Positions 32,854-42,286 of a DNA stretch of 64,000 nucleotides are shown here, piece by piece. The position numbers and the translations under genes were made by a program. This DNA is from Cyanobacteriota bacterium. GTDB taxonomy: Bacteria > Acidobacteriota > Vicinamibacteria > Vicinamibacterales > UBA2999. The stretch spans positions 1 to 64,000 of the forward strand of contig JAIEMQ010000004.1 of NCBI GenBank assembly GCA_019752015.1. Direction: 5' to 3'. Each line of letters opens with the position of its first letter. The stretch's first letter is position 1. The notes under the pieces were generated by a model. The model saw only the letters and a program-made list of their open reading frames with translations. It had not been told where the DNA came from and made no database searches.

Positions 32854-34686
32854 TTATTCTGATGTTCTCGAGATTTCCTCGGTTACAAGGCGCAGGGGAA
32901 TCACCGTGGGCTGCGACATCTGCTCCATCTGCACGTTGTGGCCCTTCACGGGCGGCAGGTCCTGGAACATCGTGTCCCACTTCCAGCGTTCCATCGGGTT
33001 GCTGGCCTTCAGCCAGTGCTCGGCGCTGACGGGACGATTGAAGACCTGGTCGGTGAGGCCGGCGTAGGCCGCGTTGCTGGAGAGATGACGCGCCAGATCG
33101 GCGCGCACCTGGTTCGACGTGGTGTAGGTGTAGGGCAGGCCGAGGGCCGCGGCCACGCTCGTCAGGACCTGCCAGTCCTCGACCGATTCGCCGGGCGCGT
33201 TGATCGCCTTCGACGCCGCCTGCACGATGCCCTTGTCGTTGGTGTAGGTCGCATCCTTCTCGACCCACGCGGAGCCCGGCAAAACGACGTCGGCGATCTT
33301 CGCGAGGTCGGTCTGCAGCACACCCTGGTAGATCACGGTCGGCACGCGGCCGGCCTTCCTCGCGTCGACAATCCACGACACGTCGCCCATCGATCCATCG
33401 GGGCCCGGATCGAGGACGTAAAGGACCGCGACGCGGCCCTGATCGATCGCGGTGCGGAGCGCGGAGAGATCGGCGTCGCCGTCGCCCTTGCTCGCGACCG
33501 CGAGACCAAGATCCTTTGCGCCGTTGACGTTCGGCGCATCGATCGCCGGCACGCGGAATCTGGTGTTGATTGGCTGCGGCTTTTCCGTGCGGCGCCACGC
33601 CACGTGCACATGCGCCGCGCCGCCATCACCCTTTAGATCCTCGGCGACGCGCTTGAGGAGATACAGCTCTTCGTGCGAAGCATGCGCCGACGCGAGCAAC
33701 CGCACCGACGCCGGATCCTTGCGGCCCGCGGCGTTCAGCAGATCGCGCACCTTCATCAACGCGTCTTTCCACGTCACGACCTGCTGCACGCCTTCGCGCG
33801 TGTTGATCAGCGGTTTACGCAGACGCTGCTCGCCTTCGACCCAGAGGTACTGGAAGCGGCCGATGTCGCACATCCAGAAGTCGTTGACCTGCGGGTTGTA
33901 GCGCGGCGTGACGCGCGCCAGCCGCGCGCCTTTCGCCCACTCCGGCTTGGCCTTGAGCCACGCGGTGGTGCTGCAGCCCTTCGAGCACAACGTGCAGGTG
34001 GTATCGACGGCGTGCGGGTTGTCCCACGGACGCGAGCGGAAGCGGTACTGCCTGGTGGTGATCGCGCCGACCGGGCAGACGTCCATCAGGTTGCCCGAGA
34101 GCAGCGAATGCACGCCCTCCTCGTTGAACGTCGCGATCTCGCTGCCGTTGCCGCGGTTGATCGTGCCGATCTGCGCGTCGCCGTCGACTTCCGCCATGAA
34201 GCGGATGCATCGCGTGCACAGGATGCAGCGATTGCGATTCAGCATCAGCGTCGGGCCGAAATCCACATCGGCCTTGACGCCCTCGCCGTCGAACGTGCGG
34301 CGCGGGAAGTCCATTCGGCTCTCGTCGTTACCGAAGGCGTACGAGAAATCCTGCAGCGGGCACTCGCCGCCCTTGTCGCACACCGGGCAATCGAGCGGGT
34401 GATTGATCAGGAGGAACTCGAACACGCCTTTGCGGCCGTCGACCGCTTCCGGATCCTGCGTGTGCACCACCATGCCCTCGGCCACCGGCGTCGAGCACGA
34501 CGTCTGCAGCTTCGGCATCTTCTCGATCTTCACCAGGCAGACGCGGCACGACGCGTCGATGCCCAGGCCGGGGTGGTAGCAGTAATAAGGGACCTGGATG
34601 CCGGCCTCGATCGCCGCTTTCAGAACGCTGGTGCCCTTGGGGACGGAAAGCTGCCGACCGTCGATGGTCAGCGTGACGAGATCCAT
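32854..34686 (-). CDS. nuoG: NADH-quinone oxidoreductase subunit G
   Basis: 610 aa. N-terminal [2Fe-2S] ferredoxin domain (YYCYHPGLGIDASCRVC), His/Cys [4Fe-4S] site (HPLDCPVCDKGGECPLQ), two more clusters (CILCTRCIRF, CPVGAI) and a partial molybdopterin-oxidoreductase-like C-domain (CTLCSKGC). It relays electrons from NADH in complex I. Shorter than many NuoG proteins and without any other nuo gene nearby; dsbD follows. It could be a second or stand-alone copy. Confidence 0.88.
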   Translation of the reverse strand: MDLVTLTIDGRQLSVPKGTSVLKAAIEAGIQVPYYCYHPGLGIDASCRVCLVKIEKMPKLQTSCSTPVAEGMVVHTQDPEAVDGRKGVFEFLLINHPLDCPVCDKGGECPLQDFSYAFGNDESRMDFPRRTFDGEGVKADVDFGPTLMLNRNRCILCTRCIRFMAEVDGDAQIGTINRGNGSEIATFNEEGVHSLLSGNLMDVCPVGAITTRQYRFRSRPWDNPHAVDTTCTLCSKGCSTTAWLKAKPEWAKGARLARVTPRYNPQVNDFWMCDIGRFQYLWVEGEQRLRKPLINTREGVQQVVTWKDALMKVRDLLNAAGRKDPASVRLLASAHASHEELYLLKRVAEDLKGDGGAAHVHVAWRRTEKPQPINTRFRVPAIDAPNVNGAKDLGLAVASKGDGDADLSALRTAIDQGRVAVLYVLDPGPDGSMGDVSWIVDARKAGRVPTVIYQGVLQTDLAKIADVVLPGSAWVEKDATYTNDKGIVQAASKAINAPGESVEDWQVLTSVAAALGLPYTYTTSNQVRADLARHLSSNAAYAGLTDQVFNRPVSAEHWLKASNPMERWKWDTMFQDLPPVKGHNVQMEQMSQPTVIPLRLVTEEISRTSE

Positions 34687-34716
34687 AAGAAGAGAATTCT
34701 ATCCCGGAGCGGCGCG

Positions 34717-34900
34717 GTCCGCCTAAAGGCGGACCCTCACAGGTTTACAGAAGAATCGTCTGGGTTTACAAAAGAATCGTCGGGGTTTACAAAAGAATCG
34801 TCGGGGTTTACAGAAGAATCGTCTGGGGTTTACAGAAGAATCGTCTGGGGTCGAGTTTAGTTTACAGAAGAATCCTGTGGGGGTCCGGCTTTAGCCGGAC
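34717..34900. repeat. Composite repeat: palindrome, six 22-24-bp units, palindrome
   Basis: GTCCGCCTAAAGGCGGAC (34717-34734) plus CCTCACAGG, then about six GTTTACAGAAGAATCGTC units (34743-34880), then GTCCGGCTTTAGCCGGAC (34883-34900) ending just before the M1 stop. No gene is seen in the gap 34687-34901. Confidence 0.92.
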
Positions 34901-34901
34901 C

Positions 34902-37742
34902 TTACCGCTTTTCGATGATGGCGATGGCGGCGCCGTCGGGGTTCGCCTCGACCCCTCTGACCGCGCCGGTCAGCGGAAAACTGGTCACAGTCGTGGCCTC
35001 ATTCACCTGGGCGATGAATTCCACGACCTTGCCGTCTCCGTATGTCACGGCCATCGTGACGGGGACGTCATACACGTCGCCGGTCTGTTCGAAGCGAACG
35101 ACGAGCTCGCTGCCCTCCACGGCCGTGCTGTAGCGGAGGCGTGGGATGCCGTTGTCGTAGATCCAGCGATCGAAGAAGCGGTTGAGATCGCGGCCGCTGG
35201 CGGCTTCCATGGCCTTTCGCAGATCGTCGGTGCCGGCTTTCTTGAACCGGTTCTCCGCGTAGAAGCGCTTGATGCCGGCGAAGAACGCCTCGTCGCCGAT
35301 GGTGCGGCGCAGCATGTGCAGCACCGCGGCGCCTTTGTTGTAGACCAGCGCGCGGAAGACGCGGCTCTCACCCTTGACGTGCCCGAGGCGATACCCGAGA
35401 TAGACCGGGCCCTGGTCGGAATCGTCGATCGACCAGCGGCGGAACTGGCGCAGCAGTTCGCGGAACGCCGGCTCGCCGCGCCGCTCGTTCGCGTAGAGCG
35501 CGGCGAAGTACTGCGCGAACCCTTCGCTCAGCCACTGCTCGTGATAGTTCTTCCAGCCGACCGCCTGGCCGAACCACTGATGCGCGAGCTCGTGCGCGAC
35601 GAAGAATTCCGGGAAGCCCTGGAACGCGGCCGGATCGTTGCGCCAGTTGTAAGGCGTCACCGGCGGCGGGTTGTTGATCATCGCGAAGTACGCGGGTGCA
35701 TGCCCGCCAGGCACATCGTCCTCGACCATCGCCATGGTCAATTGATCGTACGGGACGTCGCCGGTCAGCGAGGCATACAGCCGCAGCAAGTCCGCGGCGG
35801 TGCCAATCGCGTCGCGGCCGCGTGATTCCTGCCGGCGATTGGCATCAACGGCGAGCCGCACCGTGTTGCGCGCGCCGACCGGCGGGATCGCGAGCTGCGA
35901 GTTGATGCGATTGATCTGCGCCTGCAGCGTCAAGGTGCCGCGCATGTCGGGCGCGGGGATTTTTGCCGGGACGATATCGAGCGCCACCGTCGCGGCGTCG
36001 ACGCGCGACATGCGGCTGATCAGGAGGCCCATGTAGCGCACCGGCTGCGGCGCGGCGAACGTGTACGAGACGCGTGGAATCATGCGCGTCGAGTTCTCGA
36101 CGCCCGCCGGCGGCGCCGCGCTCGGCGATCGGTCCTCGAGGATTCCCGACGCGACCACGGCGTATTCGACGGGGACCGTCATACGGATCCGCGCGGTCGC
36201 GAAATCGGTGACCTGGTTCTGCGGATACCAGTAGTTGCGATTGCTATAGAGCCACTTCGGCTCGGGCGGCACCAGCGGCACGTCGTCCGGCTGGCTGTTG
36301 CGTTGGCCGTCAAGACGCGTGCCTTCGCCAAGAACAATAGTTTCTTCGAGCGTGTTCTGCCGCGGCAACCGCCCCGAGTACGCGATCGTCAGCGACAGGA
36401 AGTAATCGCGCGTCACCGGCGACGGCAGATTGACGAGCACGCTGTTCTGGTTGCGCACGCGCAGGAACAACAGCCGGCCGAACTCGTCGCTCGCCACCGA
36501 CGACACGTTCAAGCTGTCGGCGAATCGCAGCGTGAGCACGCCGAGCGCGTGGGACTTGATGCGGATGTTCATCCGCGTGCGCCCCTGCATCCATTCACGC
36601 TCGGGGAAGAACGACGCATCGATGTCGTAGTCGATCACGTCGTAATCGACGTTGTCGTCTTCGTCGAAGAAACGGCCGCGGCTTGCCAGCTTCTGTTCCG
36701 ACGTGTACGCGCAGATGTTCCGCTTGCGCGCGCGCTGGAACAAGCTGACGTCTTCGGCCTCGCCGCTCGCGCGCGCGAAGGTCAGGTCGTCGAAGCGCCG
36801 CGTCTTCACCTCGGCAACGAAGTCGCCCGCTTGCGGCAACAGCGACCAGACGTCGCGGCTCAGATCGCTGAGATCGAGATTGAATGACTTCGGCAGTCCT
36901 TCGTCGAATACGCCAAGGCCGCGGCGATACGCGCGGTTGTCGATCGCGACGGGCTCGAGCATCCCGGCGCTGATGCGCTGCTCGAATTCAAACGGATTGA
37001 GTCGGACAAATGCAGATGTGAACGGCGTTTCGAGCGTCTCGACGCCCGCAAACAATCTGAGCTGGCCTTTCTCCACCTTCGGCGCGGGATCGAACATCAT
37101 CGTGCCGTCGCCCATCAGCACGATTCCCGTCACGCCTTCGGGCGTTTCAGAAACGAACACATCGCCGGCCGGCAATCGCAGCTCGAAGTCCACCGACCGG
37201 AGCACGAGATTCTTCGCGGCGAACTGTTTGTCCGGGTGCAGGCTCAGGCGATGCAGGCCTTCGATCGACGCGAGGCGATCCTGCGTGAGGATGCGCCACG
37301 GCTGGCGGCCGATGTCGTCGCCGCGCGGCCGCCGGATGTCGAGGCGCCACGTCGTGATGCGTCCGCGCGGGCCGGTCTCCATGAACACTTCGACGACGAG
37401 CCGGTAGCCCTCGCCCGGCAGCGTGCCCTGCAGCGCCGATCGATCGCGCTCTTTGACGACGACGCGCGTGATGCCTTGCGGGACCATGGCCTCGAAGAAT
37501 TCGAGCGCCTGATCCTTGTCCGCGGTCGAAGAGAGCAGATCCGTCCATCGCGCGCGATCCATCGTCGAGATCGACGTTTCGACGGCCTGCAGAAAATTCT
37601 GGATGGAAATGTCTTCGTCGTCGAGCGCGCGAGACGGTACTTCCACCCCACCGCGCTGGGAAACGCGCGGCGGGGATCCCGGCTGTCCCGCGAACGCGGG
37701 CAGCGACAACGCCACGAAAAGGGAAAGCAGGCTTACACGCAT
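34902..37742 (-). CDS. Secreted M1-family metallopeptidase
   Basis: 946 aa from ATG 37742; the longer GTG start at 37763 lies in a heptamer-type repeat. Signal peptide (MRVSLLSLFVALSLPAFA). A large N-terminal region of unclear fold, then the M1 catalytic part with HELAHQW near residue 715 and the third zinc ligand Glu in WLSEGFAQY. The catalytic Tyr is likely near RVFRALVYNKGAAVLHML. It trims peptides outside the cytoplasm. Longer than typical aminopeptidase N because of the N-terminal domain. Confidence 0.9.
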   Translation of the reverse strand: MRVSLLSLFVALSLPAFAGQPGSPPRVSQRGGVEVPSRALDDEDISIQNFLQAVETSISTMDRARWTDLLSSTADKDQALEFFEAMVPQGITRVVVKERDRSALQGTLPGEGYRLVVEVFMETGPRGRITTWRLDIRRPRGDDIGRQPWRILTQDRLASIEGLHRLSLHPDKQFAAKNLVLRSVDFELRLPAGDVFVSETPEGVTGIVLMGDGTMMFDPAPKVEKGQLRLFAGVETLETPFTSAFVRLNPFEFEQRISAGMLEPVAIDNRAYRRGLGVFDEGLPKSFNLDLSDLSRDVWSLLPQAGDFVAEVKTRRFDDLTFARASGEAEDVSLFQRARKRNICAYTSEQKLASRGRFFDEDDNVDYDVIDYDIDASFFPEREWMQGRTRMNIRIKSHALGVLTLRFADSLNVSSVASDEFGRLLFLRVRNQNSVLVNLPSPVTRDYFLSLTIAYSGRLPRQNTLEETIVLGEGTRLDGQRNSQPDDVPLVPPEPKWLYSNRNYWYPQNQVTDFATARIRMTVPVEYAVVASGILEDRSPSAAPPAGVENSTRMIPRVSYTFAAPQPVRYMGLLISRMSRVDAATVALDIVPAKIPAPDMRGTLTLQAQINRINSQLAIPPVGARNTVRLAVDANRRQESRGRDAIGTAADLLRLYASLTGDVPYDQLTMAMVEDDVPGGHAPAYFAMINNPPPVTPYNWRNDPAAFQGFPEFFVAHELAHQWFGQAVGWKNYHEQWLSEGFAQYFAALYANERRGEPAFRELLRQFRRWSIDDSDQGPVYLGYRLGHVKGESRVFRALVYNKGAAVLHMLRRTIGDEAFFAGIKRFYAENRFKKAGTDDLRKAMEAASGRDLNRFFDRWIYDNGIPRLRYSTAVEGSELVVRFEQTGDVYDVPVTMAVTYGDGKVVEFIAQVNEATTVTSFPLTGAVRGVEANPDGAAIAIIEKR

Positions 37743-37821
37743 TTCAAACGGTTCCCGGCTCACGGCTCCCGGTTGCCGATTAATTAGACCCCTGTGGGAC
37801 GAAAAGTTCTAGACCTGAGCG

Positions 37822-37850
37822 ATCCGCCTTCGCCAAGGCTTCGGCGGGAC
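37822..37850. repeat. Element CCGCCTTCGCCAAGG/CTTCGGCGGG
   Basis: Imperfect palindrome just upstream of the M1 gene and after the SpoIIE gene. Shares TTCGCCAAGGCT with 60900-60924. Confidence 0.75.
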
Positions 37851-37857
37851 GGCTCGC

Positions 37858-39021
37858 TTACGCGAGCCGGCTGACCACGAGCACTGTCAGGTCGTCCTGC
37901 AGGCGGTGGTCACGGCGATGGCGCTCGACGGCATCGAAAACCGCCTTACCCAGCTCGGCAGCCGCCGATTTCTGATACGCGCCCGCATACAGCGCCAGGG
38001 TCCGCTCGAGGCCCGCCTCGTCGAACGGCTGGCCATCCGGGCTTTCCGCTTCGGTCAAGCCGTCGCTATACATCAGCAACGCATCGCCGGGATTGAGCTG
38101 CACCTCGCCGGCCTGATACGTGCTGCCTTCGAACATGCCGAGCGCGACGCCACCCAGCAGGAGCCGCTCGATCGATCCATTTTGCCGGCGCAGCAGCGGT
38201 GGTGTCTGGCCGGCGTTGACGAATTCGAGCCGGCCCGTGGCGGGAGTGAACGAGGCCAGGAACAGCGTGATGAAACGCGATGCCGGCGCGTGACGCGAGA
38301 CCTGGATGTTGAGGCGCTGCACGAGCGCGGTGAGCGGCAGGCCTTCGTCGACGAGCGTGCGCAGGATTGCGAGCAGCAACGCCATCAACAGCGCCGCCGG
38401 GCTCGCCTTGCCGGCCACGTCGCCGAGCGCCACGAGCACGGTGCCATCAGGCTGCGGCAGGATGTCGTAGAAATCCCCGCCGACGGTGTTGGCAGGCTTG
38501 GTGAGTCCGAATGCTTCGACGCCGGGTCCGGACCACGTGCCTTCCGGCAGCATTGCGTTCTGAATCTCACGGGCGACTTCGAGATCGCGCTTCAGCGAGA
38601 GGCGATCGGCGACCTCGAGGAGCACGAGCAGGTTCATCAACAGGAACCCGCCGAGCAGCCACAGCGTGCCGTCGTGGAAGAGCGGCGCCGGGATGCCGAC
38701 GTTCACAAAGAACAGCGCGATCGGAATCGGGACGCGCATCAGGCCGAAGCCCTGAAAGAGCTTGAGCAGGCCGAGCACGCTGAAGACGAGCGACACGCCG
38801 TACATCAGGCGGCGCGCCGGCGACAGGCGCATGGTGAACGCGAGGAAGAACCCCTGCGCGTACTTGATCGCCTTCTGGTGACGGGGCAGCCCTTCGAGCT
38901 CGGCGGTGTTGATGCCGCGCGCGAAGAATCGATAGGCCTCCGGCGTCTCGCGCGTGAAGAGCTTGCCGAGCTCCTCCTTGGTCAGGTCGTGCGTGTAGCG
39001 CGAGATGAATTCGCGAGGCAT
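37858..39021 (-). CDS. Membrane PP2C (SpoIIE-type) phosphatase
   Basis: 387 aa. Two hydrophobic helices in the first half (about 75-100 and 103-140), then the phosphatase domain with ANTVGGDFYDI, LGDVAGKASPAALL, MYSDGLTEAES and LQDDLTVLVV; metal-binding Asp are intact. The N-terminal 60 residues (FISRYTHDLTKEELGKLF) are a helical region of unknown role. Probably controls a partner-switching sigma system; no anti-sigma or STAS gene is in the window. Confidence 0.9.
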   Translation of the reverse strand: MPREFISRYTHDLTKEELGKLFTRETPEAYRFFARGINTAELEGLPRHQKAIKYAQGFFLAFTMRLSPARRLMYGVSLVFSVLGLLKLFQGFGLMRVPIPIALFFVNVGIPAPLFHDGTLWLLGGFLLMNLLVLLEVADRLSLKRDLEVAREIQNAMLPEGTWSGPGVEAFGLTKPANTVGGDFYDILPQPDGTVLVALGDVAGKASPAALLMALLLAILRTLVDEGLPLTALVQRLNIQVSRHAPASRFITLFLASFTPATGRLEFVNAGQTPPLLRRQNGSIERLLLGGVALGMFEGSTYQAGEVQLNPGDALLMYSDGLTEAESPDGQPFDEAGLERTLALYAGAYQKSAAAELGKAVFDAVERHRRDHRLQDDLTVLVVSRLA

Positions 39022-39069
39022 GAGACCGGGTTGGGTCAGTCTACAGTCGACAGTTAAGAGTTAGACGTC

Positions 39070-40251
39070 TTAAAGAACTCCGAGTTCCCGGCCGACCTTG
39101 GCAAACGTGTCCAGCGCATATTGCAGGTCTTCCTTGGTATGGGTGGCCGACACGATGGTCCTGAGGCGCGCCTTGTCCCGCGCAACCGTGGGAAAACCAA
39201 TGCTCTGGGCGAAGACACCACGCTCGAAGAGGGTATCCGACATCTTCGCGGCGGTGGCCGCCTCGCCGACGATCACCGGCGTGATCGGGCTCTCGCTCAT
39301 GCCGGTATTGAAGCCGAGCGAGTCGAGGCCGGCTTTGAAGAATCGGGTGTTGTCCCACAGCTGTTCGATCCACTGCGGCTCGGTCTCGAGGATGTCCAGC
39401 GCGGCGAGGCACGCGGCGGTGACGGCGGGCGGATGCGACGTCGAGAACAGGAAGGGGCGGGCGCGGTGATACAGGAACTCGATCAGGTTCTTCGAGCCCG
39501 CGACGTAACCGCCGAGCACGCCGATCGCCTTCGACAGCGTGCCGACCTGGATGTCGACGCGTCCGTGACACTTGAAGTGATCGACCGTGCCGCTGCCGTT
39601 CTTCCCGAACACGCCGCTCGCATGCGCATCATCCACCATCATGATCGCGCCGAACTCCTCGGCGAGCGCCGACAGCTCGGGGACGCGGCCGAGATCGCCG
39701 TCCATCGAGAAGACGCCGTCGGTGATCAGGATCTTCTTCTGCGTCCTGGGGATGTCCTGCATGATCTTCCGCGCCGCATCGACGTCCTTGTGGGGGAAGA
39801 CCTTGATCGTGGCCTTGCTCAACCGGGCGCCGTCGATGATGCTCGCGTGATTCAACTCGTCCGAGACGATCACGTCCTCTTTCGTGAGGACCGCGGCGAC
39901 GGTGCCGGCGTTGGCGGCAAACCCGCTCTGAAAGACGACGACGGATTCGACGTGCTTGAACGTCGCGAGCCGCCGCTCGAGCTCCATGTGCATTTCCATG
40001 GTGCCCGAGATGGTGCGCACCGCGCCTGATCCCACACCGAACTTTTCGACCGCATCGAGAGCCGCCTGCTGCAACTTCGGATGCGTGGTCAGTCCGAGGT
40101 AGTTGTTCGACGACAGGTTGACGACCGATTTGTGATCGAACGTGGTGTGCGATTCGGGCTTGCCTTCGAGGACGCGCAGCCTTCGGTAGAGGCCTTGCTG
40201 CTTCAGAGACTCGAGCTCGGTGCCCAGGAATGCGAGCGGATCTTGTTTCAT
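39070..40251 (-). CDS. kbl: 2-amino-3-ketobutyrate CoA ligase (glycine C-acetyltransferase)
   Basis: 393 aa from ATG 40251; a TTG start 12 bp upstream is less likely. Alpha-oxoamine synthase: NYLGLTTHPK, HMELERRLA, DDAHASGVFG and the PLP lysine in GTLSKAIGVLGG. It splits 2-amino-3-oxobutyrate with CoA to glycine and acetyl-CoA in threonine breakdown. The partner tdh is not adjacent. 5-aminolevulinate or other synthase activity is possible within this family, but the sequence is closest in feel to Kbl. Confidence 0.9.
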   Translation of the reverse strand: MKQDPLAFLGTELESLKQQGLYRRLRVLEGKPESHTTFDHKSVVNLSSNNYLGLTTHPKLQQAALDAVEKFGVGSGAVRTISGTMEMHMELERRLATFKHVESVVVFQSGFAANAGTVAAVLTKEDVIVSDELNHASIIDGARLSKATIKVFPHKDVDAARKIMQDIPRTQKKILITDGVFSMDGDLGRVPELSALAEEFGAIMMVDDAHASGVFGKNGSGTVDHFKCHGRVDIQVGTLSKAIGVLGGYVAGSKNLIEFLYHRARPFLFSTSHPPAVTAACLAALDILETEPQWIEQLWDNTRFFKAGLDSLGFNTGMSESPITPVIVGEAATAAKMSDTLFERGVFAQSIGFPTVARDKARLRTIVSATHTKEDLQYALDTFAKVGRELGVL

Positions 40252-40267
40252 AACCGAAGTCAAAAGT

Positions 40268-42286
40268 TTAAGGTTGCAAGGTCAAAAGGAGATCGCCGTC
40301 TGGAAGGCGCTCAATCTCGGCCGCGCCGTGTGATTTCAGCCAGCTCTCCACCGTATCAGCGTCCGCGTGATTTGCAAACGCGTTTCGGTGGATGACGACG
40401 TGCGTCGAGCCGGAGTCTTTGAGCGACTGCCACGCGCCGTCGGGATCCTTCGCGATGAGCTGCATTCGCGCGACGCGTTCCTTGTAGCGCGGCGGGAAGC
40501 TGCCGCTGTAGCCGTTGGTGATCGGCTTCCAGTGCGCCGCGGCGTAATAGACGTAGCGAATCTCCCACGCGGCGTCGCCGAACGGGAACTCGGTGATCGC
40601 CGTGCCGGCCGGCAGCGCCTTGACGCGCGCGTAGATGGGCGGGACACCTTCGCCAAGACTACGGTGTCCCAGCGCGTTGTTGGCATAGACCCGCGGTGGA
40701 GGCATCGTTTCGTTTTGACTCCACGTGCGATTGATTTCGAGGGGCAGTGCCGCTCCCTCGATCAGGATGAGCGCTGATAAAGGCAGAAGGCAAAAGGCAG
40801 AAGGCAGAAAGCGGACGGCTGACATCAATCGCTGAGCGCCGTATCCCGCGAGGATGGCGAGGAAGAGTCCCGCGATCATCGCGTAGCGCGCGGGCACGCG
40901 GACGCCGTTGAAGCCGGGCACGTATTGATAGAGCAAGCCGTAAAGGCCGAAGTCCGAGATGCGAGTGTTGCCGGTCGCGGGCAGCGGGCCGAGCGAGAGC
41001 CACATCGCGAGGATCGTTCCCACGAGCGCAAGGGTGATCGGCGATCGAATCACGTCGCGCGCGCGCTGAGCGATCGCGAGCAGTAGCGCGACAGCAATCG
41101 CGAATTGCGCCAGCAGCCGTTGCGGTGTTCGCGCGCTGATCGGGCCGAGCTCGAAGCCGCCGAACAGGACGACGCTCAGTACGCCAATGAGCTGCGTCAC
41201 CACGACGAGCAACAGAAACGCCGACAAATACCGTTGCCACGGAGGCACGGCGGCACGGAGGTCGTCATTCTCTTGCCGGTGCCAGATCAAGCTGCTAAGA
41301 GCAATCAGCGCTAATAGCCAGGGTACGAAACCCAAGAACGTTTCACCTTCGCCGTGTGGGTAGAAGCGCAACGTCGTGCCCCACAGGTCGAGGTTCTCGG
41401 ACGCGGTGACGTACGAAAGGACATTGGCCGAGAACTGGACGATCTCGCCGAAGGGGCGCTCGATGCCGAATAGCTGCTGCACTTGCTGATACGGAAACAG
41501 GAACGGCAATGTCAAAGCGAGCGTGGCGACGGCGCCGCCGGCGAGTGATGCCCAGATGCGAAGGTCCTTGAGTTTTCCGAGCGTCCACATCCGATGAACG
41601 ACAAACAGCGGCACGAACGGCGCGAAGTAGAGCAGGTAGTAACCGCAGCTCCAGTTCTGCATGACGAGCGATGCGGTGCCGCCGATCAGGGCCCCCGACT
41701 TCGCTCGCCAGAATTCACGCGAGCTTCGTCGAGGCAGGCTGGGGTCGTCCGTCACAAACCGGTTGAATCCATACAGCGCGAGCGGCATCCACTGCGAGCT
41801 GATCACCTGGAGGTGCGGCACCGAGGCGATCCGATACGGCAGGAAGCCGTAGACGAGGCCGGCGATGAACGCCGCGCGCTTGTCGCCGGTGAGATCGCGA
41901 ACGAGCAGGTAGGTCCCGAATGCTGACAGCGCGAAGCTCGAGATGAAGAGCAGGTTGTAGCAGAGGATGATGTTGCCGGTGAGCCAGTAAATCGGAAGGA
42001 TCTGCAGCACTTGCCCGAAGAGGTGTTCCGATAACGCGAGCGCGAGCGGATCGGGATGAAAGATGTTCGCGTTCCAGAAGTCGGACCAGCCGATCGATCC
42101 CACGAGGAGGCGAGGCACGTGTTCGGCGCCCCAGCCGAGAATCCACATGTTGAGCAGCGAGTCGCCGAGATCGCCGGGCACGTCGCTGCCGAGGCCGATC
42201 ACGAGCGGCCACGTGAGAGCGATTGCGAGGAGTGAATAAAGACCGAACGCTGCCAATCCGCCTGACGGCGGACTCCACCTGTTCAC
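40268..42286 (-). CDS. Polytopic membrane protein, GT-C glycosyltransferase-like
   Basis: 672 aa with about 11-12 membrane helices and a soluble C-terminal domain. The SDVPGDLGDSLLNMWILGW loop with acidic residues after the first helix resembles the catalytic loop of GT-C-type enzymes. Not firmly assigned. Four dispersed repeats lie in frame: SPPSGGL at the start, PSLPRRSSREFWRAKSG, the hydrophobic FLPSAFCLLPLSA from an AGGCAGA heptamer array, and GHRSLGEGVPP. The start overlaps the AI-2E gene stop by 4 bp. Confidence 0.7.
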   Translation of the reverse strand: MNRWSPPSGGLAAFGLYSLLAIALTWPLVIGLGSDVPGDLGDSLLNMWILGWGAEHVPRLLVGSIGWSDFWNANIFHPDPLALALSEHLFGQVLQILPIYWLTGNIILCYNLLFISSFALSAFGTYLLVRDLTGDKRAAFIAGLVYGFLPYRIASVPHLQVISSQWMPLALYGFNRFVTDDPSLPRRSSREFWRAKSGALIGGTASLVMQNWSCGYYLLYFAPFVPLFVVHRMWTLGKLKDLRIWASLAGGAVATLALTLPFLFPYQQVQQLFGIERPFGEIVQFSANVLSYVTASENLDLWGTTLRFYPHGEGETFLGFVPWLLALIALSSLIWHRQENDDLRAAVPPWQRYLSAFLLLVVVTQLIGVLSVVLFGGFELGPISARTPQRLLAQFAIAVALLLAIAQRARDVIRSPITLALVGTILAMWLSLGPLPATGNTRISDFGLYGLLYQYVPGFNGVRVPARYAMIAGLFLAILAGYGAQRLMSAVRFLPSAFCLLPLSALILIEGAALPLEINRTWSQNETMPPPRVYANNALGHRSLGEGVPPIYARVKALPAGTAITEFPFGDAAWEIRYVYYAAAHWKPITNGYSGSFPPRYKERVARMQLIAKDPDGAWQSLKDSGSTHVVIHRNAFANHADADTVESWLKSHGAAEIERLPDGDLLLTLQP
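40641..40670. repeat. In-frame palindromic element GGGACACC ... GGTGTCCC
   Basis: 8-bp arms around TTCGCCAAGACTACG. Reads GHRSLGEGVP on the coding strand. Confidence 0.75.
40778..40812. repeat. In-frame heptamer array AGGCAGA/AGGCAAA
   Basis: Five units. On the coding strand it gives hydrophobic residues (FLPSAFCLLP), matching the intergenic array at 19904-19940. Confidence 0.88.
41694..41742. repeat. In-frame inverted element with CGACTTCGCTCGC/GCGAGCTTCGTCG arms
   Basis: Two imperfect 13-bp arms separated by CAGAATTCAC. Encodes a polar segment (PRRSSREFWRAKSG) in a membrane protein. Confidence 0.65.
42257..42272. repeat. Palindrome TCCGCCTGACGGCGGA at a gene start
   Basis: Encodes PPSGG in the first residues of the 672-aa membrane protein. 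Identical copy at 61696-61711. Confidence 0.85.

Noticed and set aside
33673-34860. 395-aa plus-strand protein
   Set aside because: Antisense of nuoG running into the 34743-34880 repeats; composition is Arg/Ala-rich as in other high-GC shadows.
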